Source: Xiphias gladius (Eukaryota; Chordata; Actinopteri; Istiophoriformes; Xiphiidae). From it: a stretch of 64,000 nt of DNA. This document shows positions 47,001 to 59,731 of the stretch, one piece after another (position 1 is the stretch's first letter; the number at the start of each line of letters is the position of its first letter). The notes below the pieces were generated by a model. That model was given only the letters and a program-made list of their open reading frames with translations, ran no database searches and was not told the DNA's origin. The position numbers and the translations under genes were made by a program. The stretch is taken from positions 14,552,001 to 14,616,000 of the forward strand of contig NC_053416.1 of assembly GCF_016859285.1 (NCBI RefSeq). The letters are read 5' to 3'.

Positions 47001-50000
47001 GCTGGTTGGGAGTGATCTCTGATATTGTTCTGTGATTTTTTTGAGATTATGACTGGAATTAATGCAGTCGTTATTTTAAAGGTGAGAGCCAGTGAGTATT
47101 GGTTTGCAGTCATCTGTATGATGAGTATGACATGTATACCTACATGTATACCTTATGGGAGAAGTAGGGAGTTTTAAGTGAAGTCTCCTGCACCTTTAAG
47201 ACAACACTGTTTCATTTGACAAGTTTGGCTTATTTTGTTAGAGGAAACAATTGGCAATCAGCAACGTATGGTACAGAGTATATGTCATATAGTTGTATTA
47301 GTACCACATCTGACAAACATATCAAAAATTTTCCACCAGTTTTCTGAGGAAATCTTACCCTTTGAGGATGGTAATCTCCAGATGACGAGGCGCTTCCATT
47401 CATCTCCCATGTGGTAAATTAAGTTTTCTCTCTGCACTGTCAGCTCAGAACTGAGAGTACTGAGCAGCAGCAGCTGGGAAGTCTTCCAGCCCTTCAATGA
47501 ATCCACACTGGCTCTTGCCTGGAAAAAATATTACCCATCAATCAGTATGTTGACATGCCCTTTATGAAACTAGGCGACTGTAAATACACATACATGTTGC
47601 ATGTCAGTAATCAGATTTCTCCCCTATCCCTGACCTTATTGTAGAACTTTAAGTGCCTACTTTAACTGTATAAATGCTTGTCTACACAGGAGGAATTTCA
47701 GCCACGATTTTCAATGTGACCGAGACAGGATTGAATGGATTTGCGTTGCTGGTGTTACTTGACTGGTCAATGCAAGCGTTTGATACCCTCAAACACATTG
47801 ATCCCAAAGGGGCTACACAAATCTTAACAGATTAACAGTGCCCTATTTTTCTGACAGAATTTACACTTAGCTTTGTTTTGTGTTCTGTTCACGGAAGCCA
47901 AATCATGCCACTAGCAAGCCAACATGGATTGATTTTCCTGTTACTGCTATTCTTCCGACATTTACGTAATTTCTCCAACAAGTTAACGTCACTTTCCAGG
48001 CTCACATGGGCTTTAGACCGGGTCCTGGTGAGTAATTATGTCCCAAAACAACTGCTAAGTGAGGTTGTTGTACTTTCAGGTGTATTACAGGGTAGTTGAC
48101 AACCTGTCTGAAGAAATTTACCATACAGAGACAAGGATCTATATTAGTTAAGTTTTCATGAGTTTTTGATTAGTTGCCCAGTCTTAGTTCAGAGTAGAAG
48201 TAAGGTTGTGTGGACATGATGTAAGCAGCGTTTACCTTTTCCAGCTGGTTGGCGGCTTCGACATACTTCTTCTCCAGTAAAGCTTTGCTGAACTCCTCCA
48301 TTGCATTGTGAAACTGAGTCACACAGAGGAAATGACAGCCACAGAGACATTTAAACATGAAAATTATGGATGCTCAAAATACCACTTTTTCTCCGCTAAT
48401 CCAATTCTGAGAGCAAGACTTTCATTTAATGTACGGCTAATACAAACCCCTATTTCTTATTCAGGAGAATGCAGATAGTAACTTTTAATATGAGCTCCTT
48501 ACAGGAAGAAATTAATATAAGACTGTATAAAATTAAAATCTTTCTATGTCAATAAAGTGACATTTTTATCCTTATTTTAAATATGTCATTTTATTTTATC
48601 TTGTATATTTTAGGTTCATAATTTGGGCATTTTGACACTATTTACACATCAATTTTAATAAAATTATATTTGAACTTATAAATTGCATGTATGATGTACC
48701 TCTTTTAGGTGTCCTAGCATTGTTATGACCATAGTATTTTTCTCCAGCTGCTGCTTCAGCTTTGCGTACTCAGCCACAGCCACGTGAATATTCTGCTGCA
48801 CCTGTGTTAACATACAAAAACACCAAACAGTTAAAAAACTATGGCACTGCCGTAAATCTGCCCGAAGATAAACAGAACCCAGTCTGTTCAGCTCTTTCAA
48901 TGGACCTAGGTTTAGTATTCTTTTAATTTGTGAAGTTTCACACATACCTCATTCTCAATGCAATTTTTAAGGACATCCATTTCTTTGGAGACCTCATCAA
49001 CCTGTACCATTAGCTCCTCAGATCCTTGAAGACTAGGTAGGAAGTCACCATACCTCTTATTTATCATGTCACATACTTCTTCCTATGAAAAAAAAAACAC
49101 ATTAAGAAAAAAGACTTAATAGAAAATTTGTCATTTTGCATTAAGCCCAGGGCATAACTTTTTGCAATTTGTGTACAATTATGTATGTATATCATAATTC
49201 TGATCCACTTGTTAAAACAGTAGTTCATGTTTATATACTGTTAATTACACTGGTTTGTGCATAAGATCACTTTAAAAATGACTGACTACTTATGTACAGA
49301 AAACCTCTGTGGGTGTTATATGCCAATCAGTCATTCTAGGTAGGCATGTCTTTCCAACAACTACTGTCCAATGCTCTCAACTGAAGCAAGACAGATTATG
49401 GCTAATTCAGTTTATTGAAGTGTTTACATAGGAAACAAAAATAACACAGATATTCCCATTACAACAGATCCTCGCATTTTAGTAGATGCGGTCAGAGAAT
49501 GTTTGCCACTTTTGTTTGATGGCTGACAACTGATGGATTAATATAACCGTCAGCTGATCAGTGATTTCACCAATTCGACTACTGTCCATGATAAAAGCTG
49601 ATTTGGACCATAAACAAAAGAAACCCCTATGATTTCTTCTACTATTAACGATGTTCACGCACAAAACATTCGTACAACATTAAATCATCTTATAACTCTA
49701 CTTTAGCAATTGATCTACGACTTATTTGACTGTTAATTCGGCTCTGATGTACTAAATTGGTTTTAAGTCTCATCAAGGTTACTGGGCTTTTTAGCGTCAA
49801 GCCTGTGTTTTTCTATCAAATGCCCGAATGCAGAAATATTTTAGCTTTCACGTAGCCTTTGACGTTTATACATTTAGAGAAAAGATGTTTATCTTTTGCT
49901 ATTGGATGCATGCTACTACTTCTAATGTAAAGTAATTTTCTTGAGGTGTCAAATGTGCCCCAATGTTGTTTAGTTTGAAAATAATGGAGCCACGTAGCTA

Positions 50001-50368
50001 GTTAGGTGGTACCTCATTTGGCTAGCTAACTGTCTTGCTAACGAAAATGCACTCAACTCGCTTTAAACGGCTGGCTAGTCGGTTTACATTAACCAATGGT
50101 GTCGCTAATGCTTGTTTGCAGTTCTGTGTTATTTCAGGGAGAACCTAGCCGACGTTAGTCAAAGGAAGAGTGAAGTTTCATACCCATCAATGTTAGCGCT
50201 AACAGCTAACACTAGTTCAAACTTTATTCTGCGCAGCTAATGCTATGCCAGCTAATGGATTACCTTAGTATCTTCCACTTTGCGCGACATTTTGCTTATT
50301 TTACTGGACAGGTCCTCTTTCTCCAGTTTGCCAGAACTGGCGAGTACTTCAGTCACAAAGGACGCCAT
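41097..50368 (-). CDS. zw10: Centromere/kinetochore protein ZW10
   Basis: ZW10 is part of the RZZ complex, which recruits dynein and Mad1-Mad2 to kinetochores, and of the NRZ tether for Golgi-to-ER vesicles (family knowledge). Sixteen coding exons: 50368-50264, 49082-48948, 48801-48700, 48313-48236, 47518-47359, 46865-46713, 46296-46099, 45823-45687, 45472-45290, 44322-44099, 43523-43452, 43355-43186, 43033-42903, 42674-42543, 42003-41801, 41217-41097. Together they give 767 aa plus stop, in phase (human about 779). Signatures are the start [73 protein letters not shown] and the end [17 protein letters not shown]. The N-terminal quarter is heptad-rich and probably coiled coil. The acceptor of exon 6 is the least certain: a second in-frame AG lies 9 bp downstream. 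Confidence 0.97.
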
Positions 50369-50649
50369 GCTGTTGCAACGTTATAATCTTTTACAGAAGT
50401 GTGACAGGTCAGCACAACAACAACTCAAGACCCGCCAGGCGGTGTGATTGGTTACGAGACGTCGGCCACTATATCTCGCCCCTCACCTTCTGTTTCGTTT
50501 CATATTGGATGACAAATTGCTACCATATCGTACCAATAGCGCCCCCAAAAGGTTCGGAGAGTGTATAACCTGCTTATCAGAAGGTGAATTCTGCTGTGTG
50601 TGCGGCGAGAAAACTGGAACTATATTCTCATTATATGTGAAAGCAGCCA

Positions 50650-51205
50650 TTTGTCTGTTGTAGATGGTCAAGGTGGAGCTGGTTTTTAACTAGTTTGTAT
50701 ACAGCTGGGTAGTTTAATCGTGCTGTTTCCAACCTAGGGGTCTGGCCCCTCCAAAGTGTCACAAAATAAAGTTTCAGTGTTCGGGAGGTAATTGTTTTGA
50801 GAAGAATGAAGAAAAATGAAATTGATAGACAAATCTGTTTTAATTTTCTGGACTATTCTCTAATGTTTAGGTGATTAGAGGGGGATGCATTTTTGGTTGA
50901 ACAGCTAACAACTAATAAACATCAACATGAGTGGGCCCCAAGGTCACAAGCTAAAAAGGTTGGAAATCACTGATTTAATTTTGAACAATGTAATGTGTTT
51001 CACAGACTTATCACATTGTTGCTGTATAATCTTAACTGGAATTGTAACGTGTATCTACAGCTGTCAGATACATAGAGTGGGGTGAAAAGTACAACTTTCC
51101 CTATGTATTGGAGTAGAAGTATAGAATAGAATAAAATAGAAATACTCAGGTAAAGTACAAATAGCGAAATTGTACAGTGCTTATTACTACTTTAAAGTAC
51201 TTTCC
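50650..51205. repeat. hAT-like short repeat between zw10 and mks1
   Basis: The phrases 'aaggtggagctggtttttaac', 'ctgggtagtttaatcgtgct', 'ctgtcagatacatagagtggggtgaaaag', 'ggagtagaagtatagaat' and 'actcaggtaaagtacaaat' are those of the CAGTGGTGG family (reverse of parts of 33493-34135 and 11995-12315). The left end is truncated or too diverged to place. Confidence 0.6.
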
Positions 51206-51421
51206 AGAACTGTAAACACACATTCGGAGTGTGAACGCATTGTATATTATAAGACAGAATTCCTTGATGTGTCTATATAGCAGAGAGAAATAAGCGATGT
51301 GCCCACTGGTTTCCCGTCAAACTGCTGCTCCATACTCCAGCTCAGTAGGTGGCAGTAATGCCCCTGTAAGCTGGTTTACGAACAGCTGAGAAAATGATAA
51401 GAAGAAGAACTGCCATTATCT

Positions 51422-51435
51422 CTATGGCAACGACA
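51422..51435. promoter_or_regulatory. Possible RFX X-box half site upstream of mks1
   Basis: The sequence 'ctatggcaac' (reverse GTTGCCATAG) contains a perfect GTTGCC half of the RFX X-box, with a weak second half. It lies about 250 bp before the mks1 ATG. RFX factors drive many ciliary genes, so a site here would fit; this is inference from a short motif. Confidence 0.3.
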
Positions 51436-51683
51436 ACTATCCATTTGCCGTGCGTTTTGCTTGACTCTTCGCTTGTTAGCTTCTCATTGTAGCTTTAGCC
51501 TACAACATTAACATTGAGTTTTCGCTGAAATTCTTGCCAATTACATTTGCAATCGCTGTCAGCAGTTTAGCTAGTGAATTGCAAAAAAGTACGTAAAAAG
51601 ATTAGAACTAGTAAAACTAGCTGTGTGCCAGCTCTAGCTAATCTCAAACCAATAGCGTTTTTATGTTTTAGTGCTAAATATTA

Positions 51684-54600
51684 ATGGCAGACTGTTGGAA
51701 CACTGATACCGGGGAAGCTGTGTATCGATCCCGGGATGCTGTCAAAAACCTGCGAATAAAGTAAGTAACTAAAGGTAACGTTAACATTAGCCTAGCTACA
51801 AAACTCCAGTGTTACACACAGCTCAAAACACGTTATCTTAACACGTCATCTATTTGTCTCCCCACTTTAGGGTGCGTATAGAGAGAGTGACCTCAACAGC
51901 AGCCCTTTCTCAGCACCTCCAGGAAGAAGTTCTGTCCCAACAAGACAGAGGAGCGATTGAACTAGAAACCCTCACTTCACAAGGCCAGACAGGTAATATT
52001 ACTACTATTGCAGGAAGATGGATGGACGGTAATGTTGATTCCCGTAAGACAACACTGTTGGACAGTCTTTAACTTTAGTTTTCACTCGCTCATAATCCAT
52101 AGATTCTTTTGTAATGTACTGAACTCATGTGTAGCACCACTTACACCAGCTTACCTCTTTCACTTACAACATCCTAAGTAAATGTTGTAATTTACTACAT
52201 TTCCCTGCTTGACTTTCAAACAGGCAGGACTTGATGGTTTTTCAATATCAGGCGAAAGAGCTATGACAAAATCAATAGGCACTGATATTAATGGCGACTA
52301 ACAGCGAGTAGTTTTCACGTTAGAAGAAGTTTCGGCCCTTACTCAAAACACAGTATGTCTTAGATATGTGAGTTATTGGCTATTTTGGCTGCTTTTGGTG
52401 CAGAATTTGAGATCAGATACACGTTGGGGTCCTCAGGGAGAGGAAAAATTGTCAGCTCTTTTTATGGCACCTTGAAATTTTTCTCCTTCTAAATATGAAT
52501 TAACATGGAGTGATGTTACATTGTCTTTATTTTCTCAGGTAGCCACACAAAGTAAAATATACCATCACACAACAATGGGTAAAGGAATGTAACAGCCCCT
52601 GTGTATAACTTGTATTTATACATGCACAAAAGTTTTGGGCGGATGTTTCCTTCAAAACATATTTTAATAACTTGACATATCTGTTACTGTGTCACCAGGT
52701 GATAATGAGGAGGAGCTGGTGGTGAGCTGGCAGGAAAAACTCTTCAGTCAGGTAGAACTTTGAGCCTTTAGTTTCCTCATCACACAGCAAATTATAATGG
52801 CTTATTTCATGTAGCTCAAAGTGGTTTAGATTAAAAAGAAAGCAACTCAAAGGTCAAGAGTTCAAACTATTTTTTGTCAATTGTAGTTTACTTTAACAAG
52901 CAAAAATCTAGATTTATTTCTGTGTGTTCTGTTTATGAACCCCACCTCCTCTACCTCCTTGCCATCATGTCTCTGTCTGTGGTTCCAGTATGAGATGGAG
53001 CTGTTCCAAAATGAGGCAGCATGTCAGACCCCACTGGACCGGCAGTACCACACAGAAGTCAAGGCTCTGAACAGGGCCAAGGGCCGACGAAATCACAGGA
53101 TTTTCACATACACTGATCATGACCGCTACACCAACTGTCTTCCATTCCACCAACTGGTAGGTTGTGCTGCATCTTACATTACACCATCATCATATAATTC
53201 ACATTATAGCATTATAGTTTTATATACACAACAGATTAAAGTTGAGACCAAATAAGATCTATCAGAGACAAGGTGAATAAGCAGATTTCTTGGAGTGTCA
53301 ACCTAGTTCAACCTAGTGTCTGAAAAGACAAAAGACATTTCCTGAAGGCACTGACAAACATAGTGATTCGATTTTATTCTGTTGGGTGTTTTGTCATTTT
53401 AGTCAGTGTCTTTGAATTTGTGATGACTATAATATTTTTATGGTAAGTTTACCTTCTTTGAAACCTTGGTGTTAAACATGAACCAGATGTCTCTCCACAC
53501 TTCCAGTGTAAGTGCTGTAACTTCAAGAGGAAACAGCTTTATCCTCTTGTATTGCACTTATTCTTTCTATGTGAAAATAGATGTGAAACTACAAATTCTA
53601 CAATTATTGTCTGTAGCTGTGTTTGTGAGTAGCTTTTTGTTTTTGATTCTGAAAGCAGCACTCCACTGACCTAATGACCACAACCAAATCCAGCCCCACC
53701 TTTCTGGCTGAAAGGATGGCCAGCGTAAGACACAGACGACAGGAGAGACGAACCATGTAGGTGAAACACCAGCTCGCTTATTTAAATGGACTGATAACCC
53801 AGATGTCTGCTATTTAGAAATTCTGTATTCTGTTTGCCAACTCTCAGAATTCAGCTAATTAGCCTCCCGTATTGTAACTAACTCTCTGTCTGTGGAACAT
53901 ACAGGGTTTGCATTAAATTGTGTAAATGCAATTCAGTTAGGATCAAATTTCATTAAGAAACTTTCGTCCAAATGATGTTTCTTAATGCTCAAAGATGGGA
54001 GTTGTAATCTTAAATGCTTTAAACAGTCATGAGATAGGATGGTCTGGTGTATTTTGCAGGGACTGTAGTATCCCTAAGTCAAAAATCATCAACTGGGAGC
54101 CGACAGAGGACTTTGTGAAGAGCAGTCATGTGGTTAATAATGCTATGCAGACCATGCACATCATGGGAGACCTGGCCCCCCCTGGAAGGTAAGGCCATAA
54201 CCACGAAGACCCAATTTCTCTTCAGTTCAGTCTTCTTTTTCCAACATGGGAAATTTTGCCTGCAGCATGGCAAAACCAGACTCATTCATTAGTCTCATTC
54301 ATCAGTTTCAACCTGGTATTAACATGAGATCTGTATTTGGATATGTAATGATTACATCATATCGCAAGCCTTTGGATTTACACCTGGTATTAATAAATAT
54401 TATTGTTAACTTGATCCTTCCCCTAACTGTGATCAAATCTCAATATGTGTCCTCTGTTGTAGTGGTGCTAAATTCCATATCTATCTTTCTGTCTATCTAT
54501 CGATTTGTCTATCTATCTAAATTAGGTAGGTGAGGCTGGTTGACTTGTCAGTCAACATGGTGCATCTCAGGTCAAAGGTAGCCATGATGCTGTATGGGTT

Positions 54601-57600
54601 CTGCTTATTTTTCCTTTGCAGAGGAAGGTCTCGTCTTTTGACAGGCAGCTTGAGATAGTAGGAAGCAGGGGAGTTAAGGCCTGTGGAAGTTTATCATTGA
54701 GTCTAATCAAACAGAATTTGTCCAGTCAAACAAAAGTGATGTTCACATTCTGTGTTCCTTACCAAAACCTTATCCTTTAGCTGTAACAAATGTGTTGAAT
54801 GCTTTTACTTTTTCATAAAACATTTTCAAAACGGAGCTTTTATATATTTTGAATCCTGTATTATTTATATCTATGTTTACTTGCTATTAGTCCTCTTTTT
54901 TCCTGCCTTTCTTGCTACATTGCTGTGTTTCTCAGTGCATTACCACCAACTGTAGATCAGTGGAATAGTGTGAAACCATTGGCAGGAATGTGTTTCACGT
55001 CACCCACGTGCGTGTGCATATGCATCCTTGTGTGTGAGCTCAGACAAAAAACGGGGCGAACTCATAGAAGGTTTTCCATAGCACTAATAGAGGCCAAAAA
55101 CTTCTAGATTGGCCAATCCAATAACATACGAATTGCAAAGCGTTGTGTGTGAATTTGCACCTGCATTAATTGTACATATTCACATGAAATATCCAGATAC
55201 GGACCTCATGTTAACACCAGGCAAAAATGGTGTATAAGATGCATTATACATTTTGAAAGGTTTTGTGACCACGTCAAGGAACCTTTTGATATTAGCAGAT
55301 TTCATTGACATCGTAAATGAAAATCTAACTGTGGATTTGGTTCAGTTATGATTTTCTCGCTATGTATTTGCTTTCTCAGGCTGGGCCAAAAAGAGAATGA
55401 ATGTTTGCTGGTAACTATAAAAACAGATGGCAGTGGAACAGTCGTTGTAAAACCTGACTTCAACAAAGGCAAAGAGCCCTATAGGCAAGTTCAAAACATC
55501 ATAGAATGTCCAGCATTGACTGATATGCTGTCATATCAACATGTTTTATAACAAGTATATGTCCAACATGAAATTTTGTACATCAGTGCTGTACTATGCC
55601 ACGCTAGAAGCTAAAAATCTGCGACTTTGATCCAAGCGGACATATATCAACAAATACTGGATGGATTGTGTGGAAAAGAAAACCAATATGGTGTGTGTGC
55701 TGTTGAGCAGGATTGTAACAGAGGGGGAAAAGAGAGAAGTTTGGCGTCTTACTGTGGAGAATGTATCCACAGCCATGAAACCAGAGGAAAAGGACAGGGA
55801 GCAGAACATGTACAAAGATGTGAGTTCATCTTCATCAGCTTTTTTGAAGAATTGTAGAGCTATTAATGATCATATTCAGATGATGGGGAGATTATGAAGT
55901 CAAAGGACTTGTATTAAGATATTGATACATTCCCCTTTTCTCTATTTCTAGCTGTATGTAAGGCACAAGGAGTACCTCAATAGCCTTGTTGGACAGGACT
56001 TTGAAATGGTAAGTAATTTAATAAGCAAAATGCCCATTATAGTTTCCGAGAGTCCAAGGTTACATATTCAAATTACTTGTTCTGTCTAAAACCCGAAGAT
56101 ATTCAGTTTATTATACATGACAACAAAGAGCAGCAAATGCTCACAGTTGAGAAGCTGTAGCCAACAAATGTTTGGCATTTTTGTTTGAAAAATGACTGAA
56201 ATGATTGATCAAGTATTAACACTAAAGGAAAATCAAAACGTTATATTTGCTACTTAACACTTTTGATGTTGGTCCATAACTGGCTTGCCATGGCTTTTAC
56301 ACTTACCAAATGTCTCTCCTCTAGCCCCCTGTAGGTATTCTGCGTTACCTGATGAATGGAGAGATAAGTGAGTAGGAAGGCTGTGCTCACAGTTCACCTT
56401 TCTAAATTAACAATCTTTGGCAATTAAATCTCCTTCTTCTTCTTTCTACCCAGTTTCAGCTAAAGGCTTTGAATATGATAATTTATACATTCACTTCTTC
56501 ATGGAACTGCCCAACAGTGAGTTACATACAGTATATGACACTATTTACATAGTGATACTGTGGTGTTGTTACGACCTTTTAAATCAGTTAAACTAAACTC
56601 AGTTTACCACTTCAACTTGTATTGTTTTAATTTTTTTAAGATTGGTCCAGTTTGCCATTCCAGTCTCTCTCAGGTGTTACCCAGACCTGCCGAACTAAAA
56701 CATTAGGGAAGGTGTGTATGCTGTAAAAGAAGCTGGTGAACAACCTCAGAGCATGTCTATTGAGATTTGTCAAACTATCCACATTCATCCTGCCAACAGG
56801 AAAACGTAGCATTCTTCAGTTACCCCTTCAGCTTTGAGGCTTTCTACATGAGTGAAAAAGAGAGTGAGGGTTAGTATCTACTATGGAGTATTATGTTTAA
56901 ATTATTTTTTTTATGCATGTAAAATGCTAGTGATTTTGTTTTATTTTAATGATATGTTACCGCATTTAAATGATTAGAATGATGAGTTTTCTTCTATTTC
57001 AGAATCAGTTCCTCAGTGGCCAGTGCTCTATTTCAAGGTTCTTTCTCTGGACTCCTGGCAGCGCTATCGAACTGAAGGCTATGGCTATCTGCTTTTTCCT
57101 GCAATACCTGGTATGCAGTGTATATTGAAAAGCTGCGATATAAAAATGGGGCTGCAGCGAACAATTATTTTCGTTGTCGATTAATTTGCTAAGGAGTTTC
57201 CCAATTAATTGGTTCATATTTTTTTCTAGAAAATAATGAAAAACTCCCGTAATAACTTCCTAAAGCCCGGGGTTACGTATTCAAATTACTTGTTTTGTCC
57301 GACCAACAGTTCAAAACCAAAGATATTCAGTTTACTATCATAGTCTGTATAACAAAGAAAAGCAGCGTTAGAGAAGGCATTTTTGCTAAATTAAGTTACA
57401 GCTACAGTTAATTGTCTATCAATTAATTAACTACTCAGTTAATCAACCAGTCATTTCAGCTCAAATTACCATTTAGAAACGATTTTTTTCCCTTTCTAAA
57501 TTTAGGTATTGGTTATTTAATTTCAGAAGAGACTTGTTTCATTGAAGAAAACTGTAAAGGTACCTGTTGGGATTAGAAATGTAGATACTGAAGTAATCAC

Positions 57601-59731
57601 TAATTCACCAATGAAACATTTACATGTTTTGTAAATTAATGAACATTTCATCAAGTCCTTAGCCTTGTTTGCCCACATTTTATGTTTTGTATGTGTGTGT
57701 ATACTTTTATGTGTGCCAGGTAAACATATAATAACATGCCATACATGGAGACCCCTTCAGACGGGGACAGTCTCTGCACTGCGACGCTTCTTTATTGGAG
57801 GTTCTCCGGAGCTTGAAGACCACAGTTATGTCCGAATACCAGGGACCTTCAAGGTAGGCTCCAACCTCTGTGGAAGCTCTCTGGGGAACACAATAAAAGC
57901 TGCAGATTCTGCTGCAGTTGATTATTCTGCAAGTATTTCCAATGTGAATATACAGAATATTTGTGCTTCAAATTGTATTTTCATAATCTGATTTTGCCTT
58001 TTTAAAATCCCAGACATTCTTTTTTAATATGCAAAGTAAATAAGATTACATATAAAAAAACATCATCAATAAACCAAAAGCATAATTATGTTAAAGTACA
58101 ATATGAATACTCTGCACATCTTCACCTATGTAAATGGTGCTCCTGATTCTGAATAATCACACACAATAATACAAACATTTCTGTTTGCATTATTGCTTTA
58201 CATTAATGCTAAATGGAAAGTCAAAGTAAGATCACCACTAAGTTACTTGAATTGTACTATCCATAATTTTGTTGTAAAATACAGTTTCTTATCATAGCCT
58301 CTCTTTGCAATATTTAAAGGTAACCTGTTGATTTTTCTTGTAAATAAGCACAGTTCTGGTTGCATTAATGTTTTGTCACAAAAAACAGTGCTGTGTTTTG
58401 GTATACATTTCCCTCTTGGTACAATTGTGAATATATTGGCGCCTTCACTGTTTATGACCATATTCATGTTATGTTAATGATACTGAATGATGTTTTAGTT
58501 TTTTTTATACTTCCATAAATGTCTGTAGGGAGAGAGGCTGAGTCGCTTTGGCTTTTGCACTGAAACCACAGGAAGTGTCACCTTTAGTCTGCACTGCATC
58601 CAGCAAGCCAGGTAAACCATGTTCAAGTTAACCCAGCACTGAAGGGAAAAAACCACACAATTTCTGCAGCTGGTGATCTGCATGTTAAGGATTTATTATT
58701 GTGTCCTATAGCCTGATGCCTATATTAGTTTCACCACAATGGTTAAACTACAATATCCCACAAATTTCTGGCACCACAGTGAATTATTAGAAAAGCAGCT
58801 ACATCTGATTCAGGGAAATTACCTGACCAGAACAATATACTGTACACTGTTATAACTTTTCCCATGGTGCAAGATATAAACATCAGAAGCCAAATTCAGG
58901 TAATTCAGTTTATCAGAGATGCAATGATCAGTTCAGCAGCCAAACCACTAGTGTTTTATTTTATTTTTTTTAATGAGTTTTTGGTGTTACAGAGTGGCTA
59001 CAAATCACATCCATGCTTATCCCCTACGTCAAGTTGTATTTAGTGAGGAAATATTCTCTGGAAAATGTTAAAAATTGGCTCTAGCAAAATCTACGGGTAA
59101 AGTTGTGGGTCCCGTTAGAGTTTCTTACCATGTTTTTTCGAGGTATAAACATTTTATATATAAAGTCTAATGGAATTCTCTAAACAGTATTATAAAAATG
59201 GAAATACAAAAGTGACCCACACACCTTGAATATGTCACTATGGGTGTCTGTATTTGTTTGTGTACAGTATTTGAGCTAAATATCTTATTTATCAACATCA
59301 TTTATCATACAACTAAATAATTTCATTTCCACTACAGTAGCTGAATGTGTGGTTTATTATATGCATGTTTTTATGTTTCAGGTCCTTTGTTGATGCCACC
59401 AAGTTGAAGAAGAGGAGGCAGAAAGTTTTTGACCAGTTGGGAGGATTTAGTCAGCAAGGAGCTGTCTCCGCCATCCTGGGTAAAGACATTCGCTCAGAAT
59501 TAGTTATTCGGTACTCCATGTAGCTCAAGGTCTGGAGATTTAAAAATTAGTTTGAAGGCTAAATTGAGTGGGAAGTCAGCTTGTATTGAGTATGTATTGT
59601 TTACTAAGTAATTTTTTTCTCTGTCAGAGGCCTTCCAGAGGGCGAGGAGAAAGATGCAAGAGGCCAGAGAAAGCCTTCCCAAAGACCTCATCACCGCTAC
59701 CTCCCAACTCCAAATCGAATCCTCTGCATAG
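51684..59731 (+). CDS. mks1: Meckel syndrome type 1 protein (B9 domain, ciliary transition zone)
   Basis: MKS1 is a B9-domain protein of the transition-zone (tectonic/B9) complex that gates entry into cilia; human mutations cause Meckel and Bardet-Biedl syndromes (family knowledge). Eighteen coding exons: 51684-51760, 51871-51992, 52699-52751, 52989-53156, 53659-53756, 54060-54188, 55380-55484, 55711-55819, 55952-56008, 56325-56367, 56454-56516, 56641-56711, 56800-56869, 57003-57110, 57720-57853, 58529-58611, 59382-59479, 59628-59731. They give 563 aa in phase (human about 559). Signatures are [111 protein letters not shown] and the end [16 protein letters not shown]. The B9 domain spans roughly residues 310-450. 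The intron after exon 7 uses a GC donor at 55485. Confidence 0.97.
54476..54522. repeat. Short degenerate (TCTA)n tract
   Basis: Imperfect tetranucleotide repeats of TCTA/TCTG type lie in the mks1 intron between exons 6 and 7. They are short and interrupted. Confidence 0.7.
56041..56218 (-). repeat. MITE-like repeat, ATTAATTGATTAAT-ended family, copy 4 (truncated)
   Basis: The phrase 'attcaaattacttgttctgt' then 'aagatattcagttta' also occurs at 57270-57335. The phrases 'aacaaatgtttggcattttt' and 'aaaaatgactgaaatgattga' match copy 1. It lies in the mks1 intron between exons 9 and 10. Confidence 0.65.
57148..57467 (-). repeat. MITE-like repeat, ATTAATTGATTAAT-ended family, copy 5
   Basis: It starts GGGGCTGCAGCGAACAATTA, then 'ttttcgttgtcgattaattt', and ends 'tcagttaatcaaccagtcatttcagctc'. 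This is the reverse layout of the copy at 39588-39955, with the same internal blocks. It lies in the mks1 intron between exons 14 and 15. Confidence 0.7.

Larger units (their letters stand above)
50369..51683. promoter_or_regulatory. Head-to-head upstream region of zw10 and mks1
   Basis: Only 1.3 kb separates the two ATGs, which point away from each other, so the region probably contains both promoters. Its middle is filled by a hAT-like repeat (about 50650-51205), leaving two short host-derived flanks. No TATA box was recognised at either gene. GCTAG/GCTAAC-type motifs cluster around both starts. Confidence 0.55.

Noticed and set aside
46690-47022. 110-residue plus-strand frame with mixed composition
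   Set aside because: It overlaps zw10 exon 6 on the opposite strand. The minus-strand frame matches ZW10 and phases correctly.
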